Program-made: the position numbers and the translations under genes
NCBI GenBank assembly: GCA_002305535.1
Contig: DBRE01000050.1
Coordinates: 1-29,732, forward strand
Direction of reading: 5' to 3'
DNA: 29,732 nucleotides
From: Syntrophomonas sp. UBA1376
Lineage (GTDB): Bacteria > Bacillota > Syntrophomonadia > Syntrophomonadales > Syntrophomonadaceae
Shown here: positions 16,387 to 23,768 of the stretch, in pieces
Layout: every line of letters starts with the position of its first letter
Position numbering within the stretch: position 1 is the stretch's first letter
Notes under the pieces: generated by a model
What the model was told of the DNA's origin: nothing
The model's database searches: none
What the model saw: only the letters and a program-made list of their open reading frames with translations

Positions 16387-16446
16387 CGCAAAAAAGGAAC
16401 CCGATTGGCCATCCATCCTTGCCACGGAGATTGCCAAGAGTTCCTT
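16387..16446 (-). terminator. Terminator after the lipoprotein gene
   Basis: The leftward outer stem AAGGAAC/GTTCCTT (16394-16400 and 16440-16446) and inner stem TTGGC/GCCAA (16405-16409 and 16433-16437) are followed by TTTTTTGCG. It lies about 110 bases past the lipoprotein stop; no other gene is seen between. Confidence 0.55.
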
Positions 16447-16558
16447 GGGGTGGTATTTATTGTTCCGCTTTAATCTTGGGATTAATCTTCGTGTTCCGCT
16501 TATTGAATCTCTGGTTGATATCCTTTGACAAGACTAACCCAAGTCTCTATCACCGTAA

Positions 16559-16936
16559 TCAACTGGTAGGCTCACGGTGGACTTGCTTTTTGTCAGCTTT
16601 CAGGAGCAGGGGGCGATCATCGGTGCGCTCCTGGTATTGGATCTCCAGCTGGTCTCCTTCAACAAACCCCAGGTCATCCCAAGTTTCCATCATTTCCTCC
16701 GGCAACTGGAAGGCAAGCGGGCTTCCCTGCAGATCCATTTCCACTGAATTATTATCAATGCGCCCAGTATAGGTGACGGTGGCCTTAATGGCGTATGGAT
16801 CGATGGTATCTTCCACTTGTTGGGAAGGAGTCTGTTCCGATTGCTGTTGGTTGGACTCTGTTCCCCCGCATCCTATCATCATCGTGGCCATTAGAGCCAG
16901 TATCAATAATAATCCCCATGTTTTCTTAAGCATCAT
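16559..16936 (-). CDS. Small lipoprotein of unknown function
   Basis: The 125-residue protein has a type II signal peptide: MMLKKTWG, a hydrophobic core, and a lipobox ending MIGC, with the lipidated Cys at 23. A Gln/Ser-rich linker follows. The mature part has AIKATVTYTGRIDNNSVEMD, FQLPEEMMETW and a final VEGDQLEIQYQERTDDRPLL, suggesting a small beta-barrel; the pattern recalls short OB-like or S1-like domains, but I do not recognise a family. The start at 16936 (ATGATG) is chosen because GGAGG is nine bases upstream; the longer ORF start at 16957 has no site. It follows mug by 79 bases on the same strand. Confidence 0.8.
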   Translation of the reverse strand: MMLKKTWGLLLILALMATMMIGCGGTESNQQQSEQTPSQQVEDTIDPYAIKATVTYTGRIDNNSVEMDLQGSPLAFQLPEEMMETWDDLGFVEGDQLEIQYQERTDDRPLLLKADKKQVHREPTS

Positions 16937-17015
16937 AATAACTAACCTCCATAACAATTCAGAACACTACTAATACTCACTACGTTACCTTTCCCTAAAC
17001 CTTACATAGGTTGGC

Positions 17016-17522
17016 TCAAGTGATCAGCTGGGTTATTTCACGGTAAATAGCGACAACCTCATCTAAGGGTATACGCACCAAGCCACTGGAAGAAGGCGCC
17101 ACGAAATCCTTGACTCCTTCTACTATGCTGTTAGCTTGCAATCCCCAATCTATCTGGCGTTCTCCACTGTATTCCCGATAGACTCCCTTGCCCACAAAAC
17201 ATACCAACTGAGGCCGATAAATCTGAACCTTGCTCTTTAATGCTTGTCTGCCCACGCGGTATTCATCCCCGGTAATGTCGCTGGCAGCACGGGTAGGACG
17301 CTCCACTATATTGGTAAACCCATAGCCCAACTCCAACAACCGATGGTCTTCTTGGGGAAGATACTTGCGAGTGGTTAAACCAGCCCGATAGATAATAGTC
17401 CAAAACCGATTGTTGGGATTAGCATAGTGGTGACCAACTTCTGCCGAGCGCAGACTGGGATTGAAACCCACAAAAAGGATCTTTAGTCCAGGTCGCAAAT
17501 AATCAGGTACTGGTCTTTGCAC
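17016..17522 (-). CDS. mug: G/U mismatch-specific DNA glycosylase (Mug/TDG family)
   Basis: It removes uracil, and probably thymine or ethenocytosine, from mismatches with G, starting base excision repair. Motif A GFNPSLRSAEVGHHYANPNN has the family Asn (second position before the Pro-Ser), followed by RFWTIIYRAGLT. The second active-site motif is APSSSGLVRI, close to the TDG-type PSSS form rather than the enteric NPSGLS. The GTG at 17522 (VQRPVPDYLRPGLK) is the best start: AAGGAAGG is five bases before it, and the resulting 168 residues match E. coli Mug. A longer ATG-started ORF from 17639 adds 39 residues with no homology I recognise and runs into the divergent gene's upstream region. Confidence 0.9.
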   Translation of the reverse strand: MQRPVPDYLRPGLKILFVGFNPSLRSAEVGHHYANPNNRFWTIIYRAGLTTRKYLPQEDHRLLELGYGFTNIVERPTRAASDITGDEYRVGRQALKSKVQIYRPQLVCFVGKGVYREYSGERQIDWGLQANSIVEGVKDFVAPSSSGLVRIPLDEVVAIYREITQLIT

Positions 17523-17787
17523 AACAACCTTCCTTATCAATTGTCCAAAAATTAACACAAGCGTCCTGTGATCTGCACAACTTGATACGTCACATCTTCC
17601 CCTTGAACTTGTTATAAGTTTATCACTAATCGTGTGCAATTTTTGCTACATGTTTTTTTATCTCCCCGTAAAAAAAGGCCGCTGGTTGGGAACTAATGGG
17701 ATGGTACATATCTTGCGAAGTATGTTGTGTGAATATTCTAAATTGTGTGATATGATGAACAAAATGGGAAAAGCTGGAGGTGTTAAT

Positions 17788-19155
17788 ATGGGGACTTATA
17801 TGGAAGAATATCGCCGCAAATTGATTAGTGCGGACGAAGCCGCCAAACTAGTGCAGTCCAACGATATTGTGGAGTATGGTATGTTCGCTACCAAACCAAT
17901 CGACTTTGATGTAGCCCTGGGCAAAAGAGCAGGTGACGGACTGCAAAATGTTTCGATTCGAGCTACAGGATCGGTGCTGCCTATACCGGAAGTTATCAAA
18001 TGCGACCCCGAACAGAAGACCTTTCAGTATTTCAGCTGGTATTTCACCGCTTTGGATCGCAAAGCAGCTGATCTGGGTTTAGCATGCCACGCGCCTTTTA
18101 ACTATCACGAAGCTACCATGCTGGCCTACAACCCTGATTTCAAGCAATACTGGGCTGACGTATGGTGTGCACAGGTCACTCCTATGGATCGGTCAGGATG
18201 TTTTAACTTCGGTCTGGGCAACTCTCATAATCGCGGTATGGCCCTTAACAGCCGGGTAGCCATTGTAGAGGTCAACCCCAACATGCCCCGTTGTCTGGGT
18301 GGAAGCGATGAGTATGTTCACATCAGCGAAATCGATTACATTATTGAGGGATCGGAGCAGCCCGTTTTCGCTACCCCACCTTCTGCCGCACCCAGCGAAT
18401 CCGAAAAACGCATTGCTGAACAGATAGTAGCCGAAATAGTAGATGGCGCCTGCCTACAGCTGGGCATAGGGGCCCTTCCTAACCTGATCGGCAATATGAT
18501 CGCGGAATCCGATCTTAAGGATCTGGGCATACAGAGCGAAATGTTCTGTGATGCTTATGTCAAGATGTATGAAACCGGTAAGATAACGAATATGCGCAAG
18601 GCAAAAGACATCAACAAAAGTACTTTTTCTTTCAGTCTGGGTACTCCGGAGACTTATGACTTTCTCAATGATAATCCCCGCTGCGCGTCAGTTGCTGTTT
18701 ATGACACTAATAGTCCAGAGGCTGTAGCCCGGAACACTAACGCCATCTCCATTAACAATATCCTGGAAATAGATTTGCTGTGTCAGGTCTGTTCCGAAAG
18801 TTACGGATTGCGTCAAATCTCAGGAACAGGTGGTCAGCTTGACTTTGTTACCGGAGCATTCCATTCCCGGGGCGGTAAGAGTTTCCTAGCCTTCTCCTCC
18901 ACTTTTACTGATTCCGAAGGAAAAATGCACTCTCGGGTACGTCCCCTCTTGACTCCAGGTGCAGTAGTAACAGTTCCTCGTACCCAGGTTCATTATGTTG
19001 TAACCGAGTATGGGATAGTAAATATGAAAGCCAAGTCAATCTGGGGACGTGCAGAAGCCTTGATAAACCTGGCTCATCCCGATTTCAGAGATGATCTTCT
19101 GGCTTCAGCCCGGGAAATGAAGATATGGTCGAAGACAAACCGCATACCTTTTTAG
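17788..19155 (+). CDS. Acetyl-CoA hydrolase/4-hydroxybutyrate CoA-transferase family protein, copy 1
   Basis: This is a class I-type CoA-transferase exchanging CoA between acyl-CoA and a free acid such as acetate. In a syntrophic butyrate degrader the likely job is butyrate activation with acetyl-CoA (inference). The 455-residue length fits AbfT-like enzymes. LQLGIGALPNLIGNMI is followed by GIQSEMFCDAYV, whose Glu251 I take as the catalytic residue from family memory, and SGTGGQLDFVTGAFHSRGGK closes the CoA pocket. The start at 17788 (MGTYMEEYRRKL) has GGAGGTG seven bases before it; the 52-residue upstream extension of the open frame is not protein-like. It is followed 36 bases later by a paralogue. 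Confidence 0.92.
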   Translation: MGTYMEEYRRKLISADEAAKLVQSNDIVEYGMFATKPIDFDVALGKRAGDGLQNVSIRATGSVLPIPEVIKCDPEQKTFQYFSWYFTALDRKAADLGLACHAPFNYHEATMLAYNPDFKQYWADVWCAQVTPMDRSGCFNFGLGNSHNRGMALNSRVAIVEVNPNMPRCLGGSDEYVHISEIDYIIEGSEQPVFATPPSAAPSESEKRIAEQIVAEIVDGACLQLGIGALPNLIGNMIAESDLKDLGIQSEMFCDAYVKMYETGKITNMRKAKDINKSTFSFSLGTPETYDFLNDNPRCASVAVYDTNSPEAVARNTNAISINNILEIDLLCQVCSESYGLRQISGTGGQLDFVTGAFHSRGGKSFLAFSSTFTDSEGKMHSRVRPLLTPGAVVTVPRTQVHYVVTEYGIVNMKAKSIWGRAEALINLAHPDFRDDLLASAREMKIWSKTNRIPF

Positions 19156-19191
19156 TATAGTTTAAACATCATAGTCTTAGGGGGGGATTTT

Positions 19192-20538
19192 TTGCGGGAT
19201 TATTCCAGGGAATACCAGCAAAAATTGGTTTCAGCTGAGTTTGCCGCCAGTTTGGTAAAATCTCATGACTGGATAGATTATGGTAACCTCACTGGCCAAA
19301 CGGTAGCTTTTGATCAGGCTCTAGCCAAGAGAGTTAATGAATTAACCGATATCAAAATATGGACAATTTTACCTCAATACATTCCTCAGGTAATGGAAGC
19401 TGATCCAGAAGGCCAAACTTTCACCTGGCACTCCTGGCACTTTTCCAAGTGGGATCGCCGGGCAGCTCAGCAGCAGCGCGCCGTTTACTATGCGCCCATT
19501 CGCTATTCAGAACTGCCCCGCTATGTTCGTGAGCATATCGAACCCATCGATATCGCCGTACATCAAGTTGCCCCCATGGATGAGCACGGCTACTTCAACT
19601 ACGGCCCGCAAAACTCACATAGCCAGGCCGTCTTTGACCGCTCTCGCCTGGTTATTGTTGAGGTCAACCAGAATCAGCCCCGTTGCCTGGGTGGTTACCA
19701 CGAGGCCATTCACATTTCTCAAGTGGATCATATAATCGAAGGCAACAATCCTCCTTTACCTGAACTGATCCCCGCTGCACCTAGTATAGCCGATAAGAAA
19801 GTAGCCGAATACATTGTCAAGGAACTGTACGATGGCTGCTGTCTACAACTGGGCATTGGGCCCATGCCTTTATCGGTGGGGCAAATGATTGCTCAATCAG
19901 ATCTCAAGAATTTGGGTTGCCACACGGAAATGATGGTAGACTCTTTTGTGGACATGGTTGAAGCCGGCAGGATCACAGGCCGATACAAGACTACTGATCC
20001 AGGCAAGCTCGCTTATACTTTTGCTCTGGGTACACAGCGCTTGTATGATTTTCTGCACAACAACCCGATGTGCAGCAGCTATCCGGTTGACTATACTAAC
20101 AATGTTAGGGTCGCATCTGCTAATGACAATTTAATGACCATAAATAACGTGGTGGAAGTCGATATTTACGGTCAGGTTTGCGCCGAATCGGTGGGAACCC
20201 GTCATATCAGCGGTACCGGCGGACAGTTGGATTTCGTTCTGGCGGCTTATGAATCCCGGGGCGGGAAATCATTCCTATGCTTGCCTTCCACACACACTGA
20301 CGAGAATGGTGTGATGAAGTCGCGTATCGTGCCTATTTTGACCCCCGGGGCTATAGTTACTGATTCCCGTACTGTAGCTCAGCATATTGTTACAGAATAC
20401 GGGATGTTTAATCTGAAGGGCAAATCGACCTGGCAAAGAGCGGAAGGACTTATCGGGCTGGCTCATCCCGACTTTCGCGACGATCTGATAAAATCAGCTC
20501 AGGATCAGAATATCTGGCGTCGTTCTCATAAGAGGTAA
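19192..20538 (+). CDS. Acetyl-CoA hydrolase/4-hydroxybutyrate CoA-transferase family protein, copy 2
   Basis: This is a paralogue of the preceding gene, 448 residues. It shares the overall order (QVAPMDEHGYFNYGPQNSHS, LQLGIGPMPLSVGQMIAQSD, Glu246 in GCHTEMMVDSF, SGTGGQLDFVLAAYESRGGK). It starts with TTG at 19192 after GGGGGGGAT, five bases away; no in-frame ATG fits. The TTG start may lower its output relative to copy 1. The two probably form one operon ending at the terminator at 20565-20594. Sequence differences near the N-terminus and pocket suggest a different acid partner, or the two may act as a heteromer; both are inference. Confidence 0.92.
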   Translation: MRDYSREYQQKLVSAEFAASLVKSHDWIDYGNLTGQTVAFDQALAKRVNELTDIKIWTILPQYIPQVMEADPEGQTFTWHSWHFSKWDRRAAQQQRAVYYAPIRYSELPRYVREHIEPIDIAVHQVAPMDEHGYFNYGPQNSHSQAVFDRSRLVIVEVNQNQPRCLGGYHEAIHISQVDHIIEGNNPPLPELIPAAPSIADKKVAEYIVKELYDGCCLQLGIGPMPLSVGQMIAQSDLKNLGCHTEMMVDSFVDMVEAGRITGRYKTTDPGKLAYTFALGTQRLYDFLHNNPMCSSYPVDYTNNVRVASANDNLMTINNVVEVDIYGQVCAESVGTRHISGTGGQLDFVLAAYESRGGKSFLCLPSTHTDENGVMKSRIVPILTPGAIVTDSRTVAQHIVTEYGMFNLKGKSTWQRAEGLIGLAHPDFRDDLIKSAQDQNIWRRSHKR

Positions 20539-20564
20539 AATTAATAGCCCTACCTATTGATCAA

Positions 20565-20594
20565 AAAGGGGCCCCCGCAGGGGCCTCTTTTTTT
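20565..20594 (+). terminator. Terminator of the CoA-transferase operon
   Basis: The stem AAAGGGGCCCC/GGGGCCTCTTT (20565-20575 and 20580-20590, one G-T pair) has loop CGCA and is followed by TTTT. It lies 26 bases after the copy 2 stop. Confidence 0.9.
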
Positions 20595-20616
20595 ACAATA
20601 AGGTGCGATTTCCAGC

Positions 20617-21384
20617 TTAGCTTATGGCGGCTAGAACCATTTTCAATGTGTCGACAATGGACTTATTGGTAAAGGTATCAACCAGTAGCTGGAAATCATA
20701 GGCTTCGATTCCATCGCGGATAGCCTTGGCTGCATGTCTTTTTTGCATATCTTTGAGCATGATAAACGGGCGACCGGGGGTATCGATCAGAGCCGATACT
20801 TTGGCTTTAGCTTTGGCCATCAGGTCATCCACATTATCAACCAACTCATCGACGACTCGATGTTCTAGAGCCCACACCGGGTCAAACATCTCACCCTTGA
20901 ATATAACGTCCCGATAGTTGGCATCAGTATCCAGCCCAAAGCGCATTATTTCTGCCTCTGCCGGAGTCAAGGCTAGACCGATCTTTATTTCTGTCATGCC
21001 TAGTTTAATTTTAGGATGATCGACACAAATGCGATAATCACAGGCCATAGAGACGATCATGCCAGCAGCGGTGGCATGGCCATTTATAGCCGCCACTACT
21101 GGTTTTGAGCAGGTAAACAGTTTGTACAGAGTCTCTTCTTCGAACTCAAACCAGTCAATGATGGCCTGGGGACTTGCAAAGGTGGTAAAGGTTTTCAAAT
21201 CAAAACCACTGGATAAGTAGCGGCCTTCGCCGGTAATTATGATACCCTTAAGTTGTTCTTCCTGATTGACTCGCTCGACAACTTCTGCCAGCCCTTGTAA
21301 AGTCTCGGTGGAGATAGGGTTGGTTTTACCATTCTTAAACTTAAAGATCACAATATCATTTTCCACCATGTACTCGTAGCTCAT
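20617..21384 (-). CDS. Crotonase-family protein, enoyl-CoA isomerase-like
   Basis: This 255-residue crotonase-fold protein has the oxyanion loop LSSGFDLKTF (58-67) and the second-helix region NGHATAAGMIVSMACDYR (101-118). The glutamate that hydratases carry in GGGxE is absent (AAGMI instead). The second glutamate is kept as Glu132 in KLGMTEIKIGLALTP. One glutamate at that place is the pattern of delta3,delta2-enoyl-CoA isomerases, which shift double bonds so unsaturated acids can enter beta-oxidation. An isomerase is therefore more likely than a hydratase; other crotonase reactions are possible. AAGGGTGAT precedes the ATG. It converges on the CoA-transferase operon. Confidence 0.85.
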   Translation of the reverse strand: MSYEYMVENDIVIFKFKNGKTNPISTETLQGLAEVVERVNQEEQLKGIIITGEGRYLSSGFDLKTFTTFASPQAIIDWFEFEEETLYKLFTCSKPVVAAINGHATAAGMIVSMACDYRICVDHPKIKLGMTEIKIGLALTPAEAEIMRFGLDTDANYRDVIFKGEMFDPVWALEHRVVDELVDNVDDLMAKAKAKVSALIDTPGRPFIMLKDMQKRHAAKAIRDGIEAYDFQLLVDTFTNKSIVDTLKMVLAAIS

Positions 21385-21480
21385 TCCATCACCCTTCTCT
21401 TTCTTATTTCATCGCTTATATTTTATCAAAATTCCGCAATAAAGATTTGGCAATCCATTATATTACATACTTTATAACAC

Positions 21481-21516
21481 AATATAACCCAGGTCTCTAG
21501 AACCTGGGTCATATTA
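21481..21516 (-). terminator. Terminator after the MORN gene
   Basis: The leftward stem ACCCAGGT/ACCTGGGT (21487-21494 and 21502-21509), with flanking AATAT/ATATT pairing, is followed by an AT-rich TATATTGTG. It has no strong T-run and may work in both directions. Confidence 0.55.
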
Positions 21517-21529
21517 TTAAAAACTCTAC

Positions 21530-21856
21530 TTATTTAACGGGTTTACCGTCTTTCCATTCCCCTTCAAAGGCCAAGGTTCCATCTTCGTAATAAGACTTAC
21601 CATATCCTTCTCTTTTACCCTTAACCCACTGGCCTTCATACCATATATTCATGTTGTCATAATACAGTTTTCCCTCACCATGAGGTCTTCCCTTGAGCCA
21701 CTCACCTTCGTAAAAACGACCGTCCTTGTAATAGGCTTTGCCCAAACCATGTGGCCGTCCTTCCAGCATTTCCCCATCGTAAGCAACCGACAGACCATGC
21801 TTTTGCAGCACTTCTTTGCTAACCCGTCCCCTGTGTTTACGAAATTCTTCCGTCAT
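21530..21856 (-). CDS. MORN-repeat protein
   Basis: The 108-residue protein has a short charged N-terminus and about four MORN repeats from residue 27 on: YDGEMLEGRPHGLGKAYYKD, YEGEWLKGRPHGEGKLYY, YEGQWVKGKREGYGKSYY and FEGEWKDGKPV. MORN repeats form a flat beta-sheet used for membrane or protein contact; the bacterial versions have no settled role. There is no signal peptide, so it is likely cytoplasmic. AGAGGGTGAT precedes the ATG. It is transcribed alone between two hairpins. Confidence 0.9.
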   Translation of the reverse strand: MTEEFRKHRGRVSKEVLQKHGLSVAYDGEMLEGRPHGLGKAYYKDGRFYEGEWLKGRPHGEGKLYYDNMNIWYEGQWVKGKREGYGKSYYEDGTLAFEGEWKDGKPVK

Positions 21857-22025
21857 TACATCACCCTCTTTTTCAAACTAAATCCCTCTCTATTGTAAAT
21901 GTATCTAAATTATAGCATAAGTTGTAAAACCCGGATAGATTTTGGCTTTTACTCTTGAGCATAAATACAGCCGGTCGTTCCTCACTAAAAGATGACAAAA
22001 AGGATGTCCATCTAATGTGGACATG

Positions 22026-22062
22026 AAAAAACTCCCTGGCTTTGGAGCCAAGGAGTTGTTTT
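22026..22062 (-). terminator. Bidirectional-type terminator after the zinc-ribbon gene
   Basis: The stem AACTCCcTGGCT/AGCCAaGGAGTT (22030-22041 and 22046-22057, one mismatch) is flanked by AAAA on the left and GTTTTTC on the right, so T-runs follow on both strands. It ends the leftward gene at 22067. Confidence 0.8.
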
Positions 22063-22066
22063 TCAT

Positions 22067-22372
22067 TTACCAGCTATTGCGGCGGGGTTGCGGTCTATAG
22101 CAATCCCTGCAGTAAACAGGCCGATCTCCACTGGGCTGGAATGGCACTGTGGTGTCTTTTCCACAGGAAGCACATACCGCGGGAAACATCTCGCGTTCAG
22201 AGCGGCCATATCCACCACCATCACGGTTACGAGCTTTGCGAGCTGAACGGCATTCCGGGCAGCGCCCAGGCTCATTGGTAAAACCCTTCTGGGCGTAGAA
22301 TTCCTGTTCAGCAGCTGTGAATTCAAATTCACGTCCACATTCTTTACAGGATAAGATCTTGTCAGAATACAT
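22067..22372 (-). CDS. Double zinc-ribbon protein
   Basis: The 101-residue protein has two CxxC...CxxC zinc modules: Cys9/12 with Cys38/41 (LSCKECGREFEFTAAEQEFY, then GRCPECRSARKAR), and Cys67/70 with Cys88/91 (CASCGKDTTVPFQPSGDRP, then YCRDC). The first module is the family often called probable zinc-ribbon; the second is the CxxC-CXXC type. Between them is a Gly/Arg-rich stretch (RNRDGGGYGRSERE) that may bind nucleic acid. This two-module arrangement is common in Clostridia and has no proven function. GAGGAGGTTG gives a strong ribosome site. Confidence 0.9.
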   Translation of the reverse strand: MYSDKILSCKECGREFEFTAAEQEFYAQKGFTNEPGRCPECRSARKARNRDGGGYGRSEREMFPAVCASCGKDTTVPFQPSGDRPVYCRDCYRPQPRRNSW

Positions 22373-22427
22373 TTGACAACCTCCTCAATTTTAATCCGAT
22401 GCCAGGGGAAGCGCGCCTTGATTTCCC

Positions 22428-22640
22428 TTACTTCCCAAGACTGGGCTTATCGAGAAGGGGCAAACATTCCATCGCAAGCATGATCGGCAAACTAATTTTA
22501 ACTGATGTTACCATAAAAAGCAAACTATTACCTATCAAAGGCTCATTTTCGTTAGATTTTAGCCTATTTAGGATTTGCCTAACATCCTCATATGACTCAA
22601 TACCAGCCCTGGCAATACTCTTCCCCGACCAGTTCAGCAT
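22428..22640 (-). CDS. Doubtful 70-aa ORF overlapping the zinc-ribbon gene
   Basis: An ORF overlaps the last 44 bases of the next gene in another frame and has GAGGTGAT six bases before its ATG. The product MLNWSGKSIARAGIESYEDV, with a later hydrophobic run LLFMVTSVKISLPIMLAMEC, resembles nothing I know. The ribosome site is also coding sequence, so it may be chance. It otherwise fills a 224-base gap with no other feature. Confidence 0.25.
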   Translation of the reverse strand: MLNWSGKSIARAGIESYEDVRQILNRLKSNENEPLIGNSLLFMVTSVKISLPIMLAMECLPLLDKPSLGK

Positions 22641-22905
22641 AGCCTATCACCTCATCATGATCAGGCAGATCGATACGCTCGAAATCTATGCCATAATTAC
22701 AGCGGGGACAGATCATGCGGTAACCATCAAAGAACTCGCCCTGCCCTTCCAGTGTTGCTAAAATCACCTGGATAACGGTGGGACAGGTTTCTGCCCCTAT
22801 GGAAAAGTGAGCGGCTGTCTTCAGGGTCCAGTTGTATTCATTGGATTGTTTCCTGCATTCCGGACAACGGATCATTAGCTCGGCTGCCTGTTTTCTAAGC
22901 CCCAT
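22597..22905 (-). CDS. Small zinc-ribbon protein, paralogue A
   Basis: The 102-residue protein begins MGLRKQAAELMIRCPECRKQ. Cys14/Cys17 and Cys66/Cys69 (ICPRC) form a split zinc site. Between them lies NEYNWTLKTAAHFS and a hydrophobic PTVIQVILATLEG. The gene at 23019-23321, on the opposite strand 113 bases away, is a clear relative. The function is unknown. The start at 22905 is chosen because GGAGAG is just upstream; the longer ORF from 22929 has no site. No signal peptide. Confidence 0.85.
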   Translation of the reverse strand: MGLRKQAAELMIRCPECRKQSNEYNWTLKTAAHFSIGAETCPTVIQVILATLEGQGEFFDGYRMICPRCNYGIDFERIDLPDHDEVIGYAELVGEEYCQGWY

Positions 22906-23018
22906 GTGATCTCTCCTAGCATAAACCATACTTTAAACTGTCTTTACATATTATAATCATATTATAGTCATGGATGTTAACAGGTTTTCTTAATATCAAC
23001 CAGAAAGAGTGAACTGCT

Positions 23019-23321
23019 ATGCGTCTTAGTGAAACCGCTGAATTGATGATATACTGCTCGCGCTGCGGTAATTATGTAAATGAGTACAATTGGACTCTGG
23101 AGACCGCTTCCAAGTACTCCGTAAATGGCAAGGCTACACCCACCTTGATTTATATATTGCTGCAGCGGACCGACGGTAATAAAGAATGGGAAACTTTCAA
23201 GGTAGTCTGTCCCCGCTGTCATGAAGCCCTGCCCCTCAGACAGATTCCTCAAATGGAAAGAGAACAGTTGGAGGCCTACACCCGAGAAGTTGGGCCCACC
23301 TACGTGAATTTCACTTATTAA
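23019..23321 (+). CDS. Small zinc-ribbon protein, paralogue B
   Basis: The 100-residue relative of paralogue A begins MRLSETAELMIYCSRCGNYV. Cys13/Cys16 and Cys64/Cys67 (VCPRC) match its pattern, with the shared AELMI, NEYNWTL and PT-x-I-x-x-IL blocks at the same spacing. The C-terminal third differs. The ribosome site is modest (AAAGAG). The pair diverges from a short AT-rich region that holds TATAAT-like sequences on both strands (22945-22970). The family is not one I can name. Confidence 0.85.
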   Translation: MRLSETAELMIYCSRCGNYVNEYNWTLETASKYSVNGKATPTLIYILLQRTDGNKEWETFKVVCPRCHEALPLRQIPQMEREQLEAYTREVGPTYVNFTY

Positions 23322-23371
23322 TTCGAGAAATACCGGATAATTTTGCCATGACTTTGCCGTTAGAAAACTGT

Positions 23372-23400
23372 TTGACTTTTTTTTGGTGGTCTGTTTATAT
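23372..23400 (+). promoter_or_regulatory. Promoter of the T-box/ABC operon
   Basis: A -35 TTGACT (23372-23377), a 17-bp spacer and a -10 TTATAT (23395-23400), which place the transcript start at about 23407, just before the T-box stem I. Confidence 0.6.
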
Positions 23401-23406
23401 ATGAGT

Positions 23407-23673
23407 ATACACCGATGAAGAGGAAGTAAAACCACCACCAGCCTACAGAGAGTCGGGGAAGCTGGGATCCCGGCGGAAATGGAGTGGAACAATGGCCCTC
23501 GGAGGGTGGGGTGAACCAGTCCCATAGACTGCAGTAGCTTCCGACGCTTGGCCAGCGTTACCGGGCTATGGGTGTGTCAACACTCTGTGAGCGGGTACGA
23601 TTGTACCAACTAAGGTGGTACCGCAGATTATACATCTGTCCTTAATATAATAAGGATGGGTGTTTTTGTTTTT
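23407..23673 (+). promoter_or_regulatory. T-box leader (tRNA-sensing riboswitch)
   Basis: Landmarks come in the right order. GATGAAGAGGAAGTA (23414-23428) carries the AGUA of the specifier-loop S-turn. Next are the AGAGAG bulge (23457-23462), a distal stem GTCGGG/CCCGGC, the specifier side GTGAACCAGTCCCAT from 23511, and T-box AAGGTGGTACCGCA at 23612-23625. A terminator follows at 23632-23673. The T-box base pairing with the tRNA discriminator is U, so the tRNA should carry A73. After the S-turn GAA the codon reads CCA (Pro), or CAG (Gln) if one spacer base is allowed. Neither is Trp or Tyr. Uncharged tRNA would favour read-through into the ABC importer. Confidence 0.92.
23632..23673 (+). terminator. 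Terminator of the T-box leader
   Basis: The stem ACATCTGTCCTTA/TAAGGATGGGTGT (23632-23644 and 23651-23663, 13 pairs including G-U) is followed by TTTTTGTTTTT. It competes with the antiterminator that includes the T-box sequence. Confidence 0.88.
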
Positions 23674-23768
23674 GCGGCTCTTCCAATGCCTTCAGGCAGA
23701 ACTAGCAGAGCGAAGATGAGCAGAGCAGAGTTGAGCGCACCAGCAAGAATAGAATAGGAGGAATTGGA

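Noticed and set aside
16419..16772. 117-aa rightward ORF over the lipoprotein gene
   Set aside because: It overlaps a leftward terminator and the lipoprotein gene, and is Ser/Arg-rich as expected for an antisense frame.
17523..17639. N-terminal extension of Mug from an upstream ATG
   Set aside because: The GTG at 17522 has a ribosome site and gives the usual 168-residue length; the extension shows no homology I recognise.
17725..17750. Direct repeat TTGTGTGA (17725 and 17743)
   Set aside because: Eight bases twice in an AT-rich promoter region is weak; no symmetry or further copies.
22977..23525. 182-aa leftward ORF opposite the zinc-ribbon gene and T-box leader
   Set aside because: It lies antisense to a supported gene and a structured leader, has no ribosome site I can see and no recognisable motif.
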